A stretch of 64,000 nucleotides of DNA from Magnolia sinica. Taxonomy: Eukaryota > Streptophyta > Magnoliopsida > Magnoliales > Magnoliaceae. Positions 1-11,597 of this stretch are shown here, piece after piece (the first letter of the stretch is position 1; every line of letters begins with the position of its first letter). The position numbers and the translations under genes were made by a program. Location of the stretch: assembly GCF_029962835.1 (NCBI RefSeq), contig NC_080589.1, positions 22,217,586-22,281,585 on the forward strand, given 5' to 3'. The notes beneath the pieces are model-generated. The model made no database searches and was not told where the DNA came from. It saw nothing but the letters and a program-made list of their open reading frames with translations.

Positions 1-610
1 CCGTTAAAACGTGAGAAAGATCTAGATGGTTGGATCAAAGATATAAATAGCAAAGGAAAGAAGCAGGGAAATTCGTCTCATACCAACCCAGTCAAACCAA
101 AATCCATCTTTCAATTTACCAATCAAATTACATTCGTAGTGTAATCCTTTACTTTTCCTGTCAAGCAAATTACATTTCTTATTGTAATCTTTTACTTTTC
201 CGCATGCTGTTTATATTCCGTAGTGTAATTCGTAGCTAGTAATCTTTAGTTGTAATTTGATTATAAGCTCATGCGTTGGATTCAGTTCCTCAATCGGAAA
301 GTTATTTTGTATTTAATCTTTACGACCGACTACAAGAATTCCTTCCTCATTTTCATTTATCTGTGTTGAAAAAGTCATTTCATACGGAATGCAAAGGTGC
401 AACCCGTCGTCAGAGGATAACCCCCACCCTCTGAATATCGTCTGATCCAATTTTACACGTTGAGCGAGTGACTGAATAGGTGTCCGATCTCACCAGATCT
501 CAGTCACACACAATGTGTTGACCTATCTTGGCGCTTGGGTCATTGTTGTTCAGTTTGAATTGAAGCCGCAATTTCAATTCTGGCACGCCCGCGCACCTAG
601 TGCAGAAAAC
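1..610. other. No gene; possible LTR-retroelement debris
   Basis: No coding region is recognisable. The stretch repeats 'gtagtgtaat' and 'ttttccg' words, which looks like the pyrimidine-rich tail of an LTR. Near 574-600 it carries 'ggcacgcccgcgcacc', which recalls the sequence just inside the 5' LTR of plant Ty3/gypsy elements. No second LTR, primer binding site or domain supports this, so it is left unassigned. Confidence 0.25.
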
Positions 611-614
611 AACA

Positions 615-1150
615 GCAACGAATGAGACCCTCATGTATGGTTAATTAGCCTCTTATTGCTACATGTGTGCATGAGTATATTTTGATCTTTGGGCCAAGAA
701 ACTAAAAGGAGAAAAAAATGTCCTTGCCTTGAGAGAGTTTTGGCAACAACATTAGGGTTTTCTTTATTGGAGAAAAATGGAGAAAGAAAAGAGAAGAGAG
801 AGTTTGTATAAGAAAATCAAGAGTCTTCTACCACCGAAATCTTCACATCCGGGTTTGTGAGGGTCCATATATACAACGACAATTTCTTCAATTGTTTTAT
901 CAAATGGTTATATTGGGGGTTTTTACAATCCCTGTTGGTGAGAAATTCATTTCTTTTATTGTTGCTTGTAATCTACCTTTAGGTAAAGTAGTTGGGATAT
1001 CCAAGAGAGATCTCTTGATGATTGTACTTCCATTATTTTTATTATACTAGATTTGTGTCGGACTAGATCATGTGAATTTCCCTTCACATATGAGGGTTTT
1101 TCACGTAAAAAAATTTGTGGTGTCTCTTTTATCCTACATGTTTGATGATT
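615..1150 (+). repeat. Probable 5' LTR of the copia relic
   Basis: The stretch before the gag remnant has the layout of a plant Ty1/copia LTR tail: a GA-rich transcribed leader (about 770-815), 'ttcccttcacatatgagg' followed by 'tttttcacgt' (about 1079-1105), and 'gtggtgtctcttttat' (about 1118-1133). Words like these close many Tnt1/Tork-type LTRs. The left boundary is a guess. No second LTR is present in the window to confirm it. Confidence 0.4.
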
Positions 1151-1289
1151 TGTTTGTTTGTGTTAAAAGTAATTTTTTTCACTAAATATGTTATATTGTT
1201 AATCCCATTGATTTGCACATATAAAGGAAAGTTGTGTAATTTCTCAATAAGTGATATTAAAGCTCTAGATTTTTTTCCTAATTAATTTG

Positions 1290-2900
1290 TGTACGAATGA
1301 TGGAGGTAAGCACAAATCGAATGGTTATTTTGAATAGAAATAATTGAATGATTTGGAAAGCTAAGATGATAGATTTATTATATTACAAGGATTTATACGC
1401 ACCCGTTGAAGGTATTAGGGCAAAACCGAGAGATATAACTAATGATGAATGGAAGAAACTAGACCAGAAAGCCATTGGGTTTATTCGGCAATGGTTGGAT
1501 GATAGTGCCTTTCATCATGTGTCTACGGAAACTTTGGCACAATCACTTTGGAAGAAATTCGAAGGGTTGTATGAGAGAAAGACTGCGGGCAACAAGACTT
1601 TCTTGATTAGGAAGTTTGTGAATTTGAAATATAAATAAATAAGTTCAATTGCAGAACACTTGAATGAAATTCAAAATATTGTGAATCAACTCTCTTTTAC
1701 GGAGATGATGCTAGATGATGAGTTGCAAGCTTTGCTACTAAGTTATTTGGCCAACAATTGCGAGACATTTGTAGTGTCTTTAAGTAACTCCGCTCCAAAT
1801 GGAGTCGGTACCACGAGTCAAGTAAGGGGAGGCTCGTTGAATGAGGAAACAAGAAGAAAATCATTGGGTCCACTCAATCAGAAGTATTTGCCAGTAAAAA
1901 TTTGTGGGAGAAACAAAAGTAAGAAACCTCACTACCATAAGAAGCCAATAGACAAATCCAAGTTAAGAAAGGATGTTAACGTTATAATTGCAGCAAGTTA
2001 AGATATTACCAAAATGAGTAACGAAAGCCCAAAAAGGAGGAGAAGAAATAAAAGGAAAGGAAAAGCAAAAAAGAGAATGATACAATTGCGATTGTCTCAA
2101 ACAACGATATTATTATCTTCTCGTTTTGTGAACAAGCATGTCTCAGTTTCACATGTCAAGACACAGAGTGGGTCATTGACACTGGCGCTTCATATCACGC
2201 TATTTCTCGTAATGACTTCTTCACATCTTACAGGCTAAGAGACCTTGGTGCTGTGAGGATGGGTAATAGTGGCTCTTCAAAAATTGTGGGGATGGGTGAT
2301 GCGCATGTTGAGACTAATGTTGGTTCTTTAAGATGTGAGACATGTATCTGATCTTCACCTTAATTTAATTTATAGGTGACGATTGGATGAAGAATGCTAC
2401 AATAATCATTTTGGTGGCGGATATTGAAAGCTTACAAAATCGTTTCTTGTGGTAGCAAGAGGCAAGAAGTGCTGCACTTTATACACACAAGCACAACTAT
2501 GCAGGGCCGAGGTGAATACAATAGAGAATGATTTTTCTATTGATATATGGCACAAGCGGTTGGGTCACATGAGCGAGAAGGGCTTACAAATCCTCACTAA
2601 GAAGTATGTCCTTTCCGACATAAAAGGTACGCCTTTAAATAGTTGCGTTCATTACTTGGTTAAAAAAAACATAGAGTTTCATTTCATAAAAATCTTCCCC
2701 AAAAGAAAATAGATATTTTAGAATTGATTTATTATGACGTTTGTGGTCTTAAGAAAGTGAAAACTCTAGGTGGTGCTCTTTACTTTGTTACCTTCATAGA
2801 TGATAATTTTAGAAAGGTGTAAGCATATGCGTTGAAGTTTAAAGACCAAGTCTTGGATCTGTTTAAGCATTTTCATAATATGGTAGTGTTTCGACAAGAA
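1290..2900 (+). mobile_element. Ty1/copia relic: gag, protease, integrase start
   Basis: This is a broken Ty1/copia retrotransposon, truncated on the right. In order it shows a UBN2-type gag (about 1348-2001, with 'WKAKMIDLLYYKDLY' and 'AQSLWKKFEGLY'), a protease with its catalytic D-T-G-A motif (about 2160-2330), a GAG-pre-integrase domain with 'WHKRLGHMSEKGLQIL' (about 2545-2600), and the start of the integrase core (about 2710-2820). RT and RNase H are absent. Domain order and motifs are typical of the family. Several breaks show that it is an old fossil. Confidence 0.85.
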
Positions 2901-3237
2901 ACGAATGTATTTTGATAGGGAATTATTATTTAATATTGACAAAGAAAAAATAGAAGAACAATCATCATGAGACATTTTATTGATTCTATAGTTCATTTAC
3001 ATCCTCACATCTCCCTTGATTCTAAGGTGAAATGTACAATTATAACAGAATATTATAACAAGGTTTATTCAAATATCAATTTCGACAACATTTCGATTCA
3101 TGATATGATCTTCCTAATGGAGAAGTTGTTGTGCGGATTTGATGATCCCTTGACAATCCCTTCCGTCCTTCAGAAGTTCTTTTGCTTTGAAGTTGATCAG
3201 ATCTCCATAAGAATTGTCAAGCTGTAAATCATGAATA
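2900..3237. other. Unassigned stretch after the copia relic
   Basis: An open stretch of 86 codons (2967-3227, plus strand) begins where the copia similarity stops. I do not recognise the protein. It has no clear retroelement motif and no neighbour suggesting function. It may be the internal part of another element cut by the junction near 2.9 kb. Confidence 0.2.
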
Positions 3238-3800
3238 TAGCCTCATTGTGCACGCAACAAAGCTATTGCGCCCAACACAGTGGACAATAGGTCCCTCATT
3301 GCGCACGGTGCAATAGGTGTCTTCAGACACTTCCTATTTCTCCTTTCTCCTGGGAAAGTTCTTGATCTTCTGTTGACTCTTCTGGAATTCTGGAGTTTGT
3401 GAATGATGTAAATGAAGGGAGAGAATGGGTATTTATAGGCAACCACACATGTGAAACCTTATTTCTGCACAATAACTCCTTGCTGTGCGGGGGACCGAAT
3501 CCCATTGCGCCCTGCGCAATGGACCACTATCATGTTCATTTGTGTGAGCAATACATTCCCATTGCACCCGGTGCAATGAACCTTTATCTAATTCTATTGT
3601 GAGCCGCACAATTAAAGTATAATGATTTGCAATTTCTTTTTCCTTCTTGATTTATACTCCAACAGATGCCCCATTGGCTCTTCATTTAATCCTTACTTTT
3701 AAGTTAAATGGAGGATCAACTCATACTTCAAAATTTGCTTCGTATAATCCATTGTGCGCCCGATGTGTCCATTGCGCTGTCGGGTCCGCGCAACAGACTG
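3238..3800. repeat. Cluster of CATTGCGC-type short palindromes
   Basis: The stretch is dotted with dyads built on one motif. CCATTGCGC/GCGCAATGG is perfect with a 3-nt loop (3502-3522). CATTGCACC/GGTGCAATG is perfect with a 1-nt centre (3560-3578). ATTGCGC/GTGCAAT, near 3299-3315, has one G:T pair. Further half-copies lie near 3243, 3268 and 3748-3775. The arms differ between copies but stay complementary. The context looks like part of an LTR or another non-coding repeat whose family I cannot name. Confidence 0.6.
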
Positions 3801-3899
3801 CGGGTTCGGCCTACTATTAAGGGTCAAATATTGCATATTAGACCTCAGTTATTACTTGGTTTTATATACATGATAATGTTTAATGTTCTATTTTAGTCA

Positions 3900-5460
3900 T
3901 GTTTGTATTGCAGGGTAAATTTAAGAGCTTGGATTGAAAAGGGAACTAAAAGCATGAATTTGATGCTCAAGAATCACCAAGGCAAGGGACGGATCTTAGG
4001 AGACCAAGCTTAAATAATTCACATGCCAAAGATCCAAGGAAACCAAGTGATGAAAAAAGAAAATCGAAGAATTGAAGATAAGGAAGCCTGAAAATCATCC
4101 TGAATTCAAGATCACAGGGTTCCCACCATTCATTTGGCATGAAACTTTATATTCGACCTGAGTATAATAAAGTACCCGTACACGTAAAATTTCAACCCTT
4201 AGATCTTTGTGAAAGTGTTCCAACGGAAAGATCAGCCATAAACCCTTGATCCTGAGGGCCACCTGATCTTTGGATAGTCCTCAACTTTGGGAGCGACCCT
4301 TTAAATTAGATGGAAAAATGGATGGACGGAATAGATTTCTCACAAACAGTGAGGCGAGCCCCACTTCATGTGGCCGGTGTACACAGCAGGAGTATGCCCG
4401 CTGTGTACCGAACCGGCAAAAAGGGTCAGCCAGCGCTAACCTGCAGGGATTCAAAAATCCTTCTTTTTTTGTCTCCCGCTGCGAAACGGCCGAGCAGAGG
4501 TTTGCAGACGATTGTAGATGGGCCACCATCCTGACTCCTAGAGCCGATCCAGACCGTCCATTAAAAGCCCATGGGCTGTCCGATCTAGACCTATGAGAGG
4601 AATTGGTGAAAGGACAGCAAGATCAATTTTCAACTGTGCAAGCGGAAGATGGATTGTGTCAAGAAAGATTTTGCAAACCACCACAGATCCGATCGAAACC
4701 ACACTTTCTTGGGCCAAGATTCCAAGGGGAATCCAATGGACGAAGTGGATTTCCTTGCCTGCACTGATCATGGGCCCACCAAACATCACAGCGTAAGAAA
4801 TTGCGCAGAGAAGTGCGAACGTGAATTGTGAACGCCGCCCGGCCCGCTGCGGGCCATTGGACGATCATGGTCAGGATCGGAGCCATGATCCAGACTGTCC
4901 AAACTTCAAGAAAGGGGATAGCGACCCTTCCTATGTGGTCAGATTGAGCAGACTGGATGATTTTTCTTCCCAAAATCGGATCAAACGCAACCTGTTTTTG
5001 CATTGTCGTTGCGCAGGAGCAGGGGTGCGAAAACAGGGTCGGTTCTCCGACTCCAGCCAACCTACGGACAACACTCCTATAAAGGAAAGAAAGAGAGACA
5101 GCAAGGGGAGTTCTTCTCTTTGGTCAGACGCACTAGTAAGAAAAGGAAAGAGAGACGCAAGAGGAGGAGCAGAGAGCAAGCGTGGGGCCATCTTCAAGAG
5201 TTTTTCCATTCCCTTTCCTTGATTTTCCTTTTTTAAAGTGATTCTAGTTCAATCATGTCTATGGTTAGCTAAACCTCTTAGCTAGGGCCAAGAGGTGAAG
5301 CTTGTAGCGTGATAAGATATTCTCTATGACTTTAATTCATGTTTATATAGAACTCGTTTTTATTCTAGTTTGATTATAAGAAATACTTTCAATTATTAAT
5401 ATTTGGTAAACAATACATTTATCATCTAAAAAAATTAGAAAAATATATTTAGCTTCTAAC
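3900..5460 (+). repeat. Family A LTR-like repeat, plus copy
   Basis: This stretch aligns along most of its length with the reverse complement of 8.6-10.0 kb. Landmarks in order: 'aatcaccaaggcaagggacgg' region (about 3970), the 'atctttggata' block (about 4270), a dyad GTACACAGC/GCTGTGTAC (about 4380-4410), a TATA-like 'cctataaagg' (about 5078) followed by a GA-rich leader, and 'agctaaacctcttagctagg' (about 5269) with 'gaagcttgtagcgtgat'. Promoter-like box, leader and lack of coding sequence fit a long LTR or non-autonomous LTR element. It is a diverged, non-coding fossil. Confidence 0.55.
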
Positions 5461-5639
5461 ATCATAAACAATTATCCCATAAGTCTATTTGGTCCCCCTC
5501 ACATCCACCATCTATCATGTGGAGCCAACCTTTTGTAAAGTCCAAGATTTTTGCTATTTTGGATTTCCAAAGATCCTTGAAAGTTTTTGATATAACTAGC
5601 TTATGTTGTCACTTATTGATCTTTAACACTCGAAGTGAG

Positions 5640-8214
5640 CCTACACATGGGCGGTACCAGTAAAGAATTGCACAAATCCGATTAATCAACCGTAGGAAGC
5701 CAACAAATCCACCCGATCACTTAAACCTCGAATCTAACCTCATGATTTCTTCATCCAAGGCCCAAACCTAACCGACTTATCGGTGATTAATCAAGACGAC
5801 CGTAACTAAATAAAGACCTAACAAAAGATGAGACAACTAGGGATCAAATCTTAATTAATAAACTAGACTGACCCATTTATTCCTTTAGCCTAATAACCAA
5901 CGGTTTAGGGTGATTAGGATTGAATCGTCGTTTTTGTTAATTACAAATATGTCACATTATGAACTCAGCTAATCTAAACCCTAATAATTGCACACAAAAA
6001 ATCTCACTACCCAATTCATTTAAGATCTGCGTTGATTATCCAAACTAATTCTACATTGCTCATTAGTGGGCCACTAAACCCGACACTATATAAAGACATT
6101 CGTCTTAACGAGCTTGACGTCCATCGCGGGACATTGAGCAGAGATCGTGCCTCGAATTGCTCAACTTGGACTTGAAAGGTCAGTGCATGAGATGTGCGAA
6201 TATTCCTAAAATTAATCAAGAACTTAAGTTAGTTGTCTATGTCCGGTATTTGCCCAATTTGTGGCTTTTGGGCCATTAGATCGCTACCAAATTTAGGACA
6301 ATAACCTAGAGTAATGTCTTACGCAAATCCGTATAGTCGCGGGCTCAATCGATGGTTGGTGATCGTTGAACTGACTTCTGATTATACCCGTTGATTGATA
6401 CATCCAAATGGCGGGCCGATCATGTCCATGCGTAGATCATCAATAGGGTTAACTATCTTATAGTGGGAGTCGACCCCTACGCCCCGTAATAGCCCTCAAA
6501 GGTTAAAAGTATTCTCCCATAGGACTAGTATAATGAAAACATAGGCCTTAGTACCATTTACACCACATATGACACTATAAATACCCATTTATTTCACTCC
6601 CCTTCTCACCATATGAATTTGCCCTAGCAAATGAGAGAAAGAGAGAAGGAGGGGAAGAGAGAAAGAGGAAGAGAAGGAGAGTGAGAGAGAATTGGATTCA
6701 TGGTATTACTTTCACCAAATTCCTCTCGACGAAAACCCTTGAAGCTACCGTTTCTTCCAACGAATCCACTTCCACTCATGATCCCAAGTAAGATTTGCAT
6801 CCCACCTTTTGATTCAAGCTTTTTGGTGATGAATTCCATGTATCTTACATAGATTCTTTTATTTGATCTAGGAATCGGTGTTTTCCTCTAAAATCCTAAC
6901 TTTAGGGTTTGTTCATTTAAGATTTGGGGTCTCGATAATTGATTATGAGTAACTCATGTTATTACGAAAGTCGTATTTAGGTGTGAATGCCGTTGTATGC
7001 CAATTTTGGGTCTTGACTCGTCAAATCGAGTTTGGGTTTGGTCAAACTAAGTTAGGTGAAACCCCTAACGCTTAATTAAAATATAATTAGATTAGAATTC
7101 ATGATACTGATGAGGAAATTGCCGATGGATTAGGATTTGGAGCATTTTCTCCAAATTCCATGCGCTAAGGCTGCATCCGAGTCAGGGATTTCGATCTAAT
7201 GTGAAAATCTATCATTAAGTTTCTACCTGGCATTTTAGAATAACTAAATGTGTCTATTTGCTATTTGGTTGATAACATACTCTATGAAATGTTTGAATGA
7301 CATGAAATTCTTAATATTAGAATTCTTCGATGTCGAATGCTAAGAAATGTTAATATGATTGAATTATCTTATGGCGGTGAATCGAGTTCACAAATTATTT
7401 AAATATACGGATAACCCGCTTTAGGGAGGATATCTCAGACTTATACGGCCGAACGAAGTGAACACGGACGATCAACAGTAGTTGGAGCTACACGGGATGC
7501 TTTGCACCCAATGTTGGTTTACTTGAGGTCATCCGTAGTCGATCGCAGCAGTGTAATGCAAGCTCGATTATTCTTATGCTTGGTGATTATATAACATTCA
7601 GTAGAATCTGGGATACTACTATTACTATCGATTTAGTCTACTCATAAGCACTAGTGCGTTACGATCCTACAAAGACTCATGAACTGAGCATGGTGGTATG
7701 AGACACCGTGTTTGAGCTGTCAGCCTATGTTAGGATGACGAGCCTACCCGTAGTGACTAGTGATCACTGATAAAGATGATAAATTGTTATTCAAACGACT
7801 CCGGTCAAATTATCCACCCAATAGTTCCGTGCCAAAGTACCGTTCGAACGACCGGGCGTGAATGAGATTGAGTAATGAATCATTCCCTCTGTATTGATTT
7901 AGTTTTGAGTGATAAGCCCACACTTCTGAATTGATTATTTATACTCGGTGTTGGGTGACGGCTCGTACTATGTTGATCCCTTAATTTGGATCAAGGGACA
8001 TTGGTAAGGAGCCGTCATATGCTGTAATGAGTCATATGATCTAGATAATGACTTGTGATATGACGCCGATTTCTTAGGTTCGCCAACCTGCTGTATGAAC
8101 TGGAACTAATAATCACTTGACTAATCATGCATATCGTAGGAGATGTTGCGATTTGATATTGGAGTCGCTTGTAATGGAGTGTTGGCATTTGTGAAATAGG
8201 CATTAAAGTTACTT
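5640..8214 (+). repeat. Family B long LTR-like repeat, left part
   Basis: Non-coding. It shares blocks with the reverse complement of 20914-23983, most clearly 'gagcatggtggtatgagaca' (about 7687) with 'gacgagcctacccgtagtga' just after it. A TATA-like 'actataaatac' (about 6574) precedes a GA-rich leader (6630-6690), as in an LTR promoter. The left edge is uncertain. The repeat is interrupted at 8214 and resumes at 28546, so the 20-kb block between was inserted into it or joined to it. Ordinary LTR fossil. Confidence 0.55.
7938..8214 (+). repeat. 277-bp perfect direct repeat, left copy
   Basis: Identical base for base to 28546-28822. It lies inside family B and ends exactly where family B stops and the minus-oriented family A begins. 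See the right copy for the junction. Confidence 0.95.
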
Positions 8215-10037
8215 AATGTAAAACTTAAGAAATTTAGAGGTAGGAAACTAAAGATTCAAAGGATCCACTTGTAGAGATCAAAGAGATCTTATCCCTGTTT
8301 CAAGAACTCAACTAGACTTAGAGTCCCATCTTCATGAAAATCAAGACTGAACTTCCTTTGATATAGTTTTTAAGAGATGAAAGGTGTATGAATTAGAATG
8401 GATTCCATCACCAAACCATGCCTATGAGACAAAGTAAACAACAGAATTAACTAATTACTAACCAATCAACAATTTATGAAGGTTAGGAAGGTTACCGACA
8501 TCCAACCATGCCCAGGAGACGATGGTGAACAATAGGGCTTCCTGACGTCATAATCAAAATACAGAAAAAGAAATACTCAAAGCCATTGCAGATCCATTGT
8601 AATTTCAGTCACAACAGACCATTAAAAACTAAAAATATTCTCATAATAAAATTAAATCAAAATCCATTTAATCTAAACAAAAGGCACACGCATAAATTCT
8701 CTCATCACGCTACAAGCTTCACCTCTTAGCCCTAGCTAAGAGGTTTAGCCTGACATGATCTAGCTAAAATATCTTTAAAACATAAAAGGGAATGGAAGAA
8801 AAAGACTAGAAGAAAGAGGGAGAAAACTCCATGTTGTTCACGGCTGATCACACGTCCAATCTTAGATTCAATCCCCGCTTCTCTCTTCTCTCTTCTCTTT
8901 TATACATGTCAGGGGCGGTGGTGGAGTGCGTAACAACTTACGCAGCAAGAGGTCGGTGCGAAAGGGAGAGAAATCGGTGGGTTACTTACGCAGCAGAAAA
9001 CCAACGCAACTGATCTGCGTTGGGCCCAGTTTTTGTAAAAAGAAAACGTCCCTATGGACGATTTTTGCATGGCTTTCAGATAAACGGTCTGGATTGTTGA
9101 AAAGAGCCGTCCGTGATGGCCCACCTGGAACGTCAGTTCTGGTTGCGAAAAAGAGCGTGCGCAACAGAGCTTGCGCAAGAATGCGCTGTGACGTTGGTGG
9201 GGCCCATTGTTGATTTTGACAGAAAAATCCAAGCCGTCCATTAGATTCAGGTCGCAAAACTGGTTAAGCATGGACGGTTTTGACTGTCTTTTGATGTGGC
9301 CCATAGGATTCCCTTTCTTGCCATCTATTCTACGTTTTAAACCTTCATATACATGTAATGTTTGAGAGAATCAAGCCACAAAGCAATGTACAGTCAGTTT
9401 GACCCTCTCAATCCAATTAACGGTGTGGATCATTGAATAGGTTGTGATGGTGGCCCACCAGAGTCGAACGCAACTCCCTGTATGCATAAATCTTGGTTTC
9501 CAGATTCGGTCGGGTCAGCACATGCTAACCGCATTCATCAGTTCAGTGCACCTCCTGTGCACGTGAGATGTGCATACTCACGTTATGTAAGGTGGGTCCC
9601 ACCTTGATGTTTCAAGAAATCCGCTTCGTCCATCTGCTTTTCCAACTCATTTAATGGGTTGAAACCAAAATTGAAGCATATCCAAAGATCAGGTGGGCCC
9701 CAAATTGACGATTTGTGGGCTGATCTGTCCGTTGGGCATTTCTACAAAGATCCAATGGTTGATTTTTGACTTGTACAATTAATTTAAGGTCCTCGGGCTA
9801 GATATCAAGTTTCGAGCCGAATGGATGGTGGAAACCCTGTGATTTTACATTCTGGCTGACTTTCAGGCCCGTTTAACGTGAGTGGTGTGATTTTCTCAGG
9901 TCTCTGGCGTGTAAATTCTTCGATCTCGGTCATATGGGGCCCGTCCCTTGCCTTGGTGATTCCTGAGTGTTAAATTCATGTTTTTCGCCCCAGCGCTGCT
10001 ATGGGTGGGCTCTAAGAGGGACCGTGGAAAAGGGACT
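8215..10037 (-). repeat. Family A LTR-like repeat, minus copy
   Basis: Inverted and diverged copy of the family A repeat at 3.9-5.46 kb. On the minus strand it has the same order: 'gaatcaccaaggcaagggac' (about 9965), TATA-like box and CT/GA-rich leader (about 8870-8905), then 'cctcttagccctagctaag' (about 8723-8741, plus-strand reading). It extends a further 480 bp beyond the part that pairs with the plus copy. A small perfect hairpin GCGTAA/TTACGC lies near 8927-8942. The Tat element begins at 10038, apparently inside this repeat. Confidence 0.55.
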
Positions 10038-11457
10038 TGTAGACACCCCACCCAGGATAACATCTTGAAAAAGGCTAAGACAAGCCAGGAACCATGATCA
10101 CATCTTAAACCAAACCCTAATCCTAGCCTAAACTTAACCCTGTTACAAAAACCTCAAAACTTTCAAACTGAGACCCAAAACCTTGATCCAAATGTTCAAT
10201 CCACACACAGCCCCCGCCTATACCTTATACCATGACTAGAACCCGTTACCCAAGCCCCAGCCAACCTGGTCGAGTCATAAAACCCCAGAAGGAAGCCACC
10301 GTTTGAACCAGCACATCAGACAAAGCCCGCACGCGCGAACCCTGCCCGAACAGAGCCCAGGCGGTAGTCTGACTACCGCCGGCAGTACTCGAAGTGCCAC
10401 CACATGCGGCTCGCGCGTGGACAGCTGTCCTAGTGTCGAAAAGTTAACTTTCTCTGGTATTTACCCTCCCCATCTTCACTATTTACCATTTTACCAGCCC
10501 CCAAAGCCAATGGGAATGCGCCACGTGGCACTCCTCTCCCCCTAGCCAATCACAAGCCTCCATTTCCTAATTTTAACCCTTAGCTACCCCCTATTTACAA
10601 CAATGTCATTGGAGAAGGATATAAATAGGCCTCTCCTCTTCTCATTTGATCCATCCCCAACAAGTCATTTCACATTTTCAAGGCTAAGTGAGAAAGAAAG
10701 GGAGAGAGTGAGGAAGAGAGTGAAGGAAAGGGAAGGAACTCCCAAGCCTTCAACAATCTGAAATTTCCAGCCACCCCCTAGCCTTCCTCTCAACCTTTCC
10801 AATCCATAAATCTAGCCTAGATTGATAATGGTTCACTCCATACCTTAGCTCACTCAAAGATCAAGCCAAAGATCCATTCATTTACATACAAGCATTCACC
10901 ATGACATCTATTCCCTTCTCAACCCCCCTGCTCTTCTAGATCTCTAGTGAACATATGCTCTGTGACTTGCCGTACACCGGATCCTGTCACATCAGAAATT
11001 CCTAGTGTTCTAGTCTATTCTTCTTTACCTTTTTACATAAGCATCATTACATCCGCCTTCTAGACACGCCGTTGGACGTATGCTCCATGGCTTGCCAAAG
11101 TATTGGATCTTGCTACATCAGAAATTCGCTTGTGTGCCTAGTCCCATCTCGACCACAGCATACATCATCCCTTGGGATTGTTTTACTACACTGAGTAGAG
11201 ACCATACATTTGTACGGGTACCTAACACCGTCCCTCTTTGTAACCGAGGTCCCTTACTCATAATCTTAGATAACAAACCAGGAGTCAATCTAAAAGAGGG
11301 AAGTCTTCAGATTTCTCCGACTTTACGTATTCTGCAGTTCTAGCCGACTGTGGGATTCTGAGATTATTTGGCTAGTGGCGACTCCAACATCCATAATCAC
11401 CCATATTAAAAATACAACAACACTAATCAGCATGGGCGCCGTTTTTCAGTGTCTACA
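10038..11457 (+). repeat. 5' LTR of the Tat element
   Basis: 1420 bp. It starts TGTAGACAC and ends GTGTCTACA, a 9-bp perfect terminal inversion. It aligns with 27246-28545 throughout the part present there. It contains a perfect palindrome GGCGGTAGTC/GACTACCGCC (10360-10380), a TATA box near 10618, a GA-rich leader (10685-10740), and near its end 'ggctagtggcgactcc', a phrase common in Tat LTRs. The 5 bp before it are ggact; no matching target duplication can be tested because the other end is truncated. Confidence 0.9.
10614..10632 (+). promoter_or_regulatory. TATA box of the Tat 5' LTR
   Basis: 'gatataaatagg' followed at about 60 bp by a GA-rich leader. The 3' LTR has 'ctataaatag' at the equivalent place (about 27815). 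It most likely sets the start of the element's transcript. Confidence 0.6.
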
Positions 11458-11597
11458 CATTTATATCATAGTCTGTTCCATTCTCTTCCTGCTCTTTTTG
11501 TGCTTGCCACTGGATAATTCAAATCAAAGTAATTAGATGTCCAATGCATAAGGGAAATGCACTTTGGCTTGCACTTTCTTGGGCATAGATTCGAACC

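Noticed and set aside
8015-8203. Identical 62-codon ORFs at 8015-8203 and 28623-28811 (minus)
   Set aside because: Identity comes from the 277-bp duplication of a non-coding repeat, not from conserved coding.
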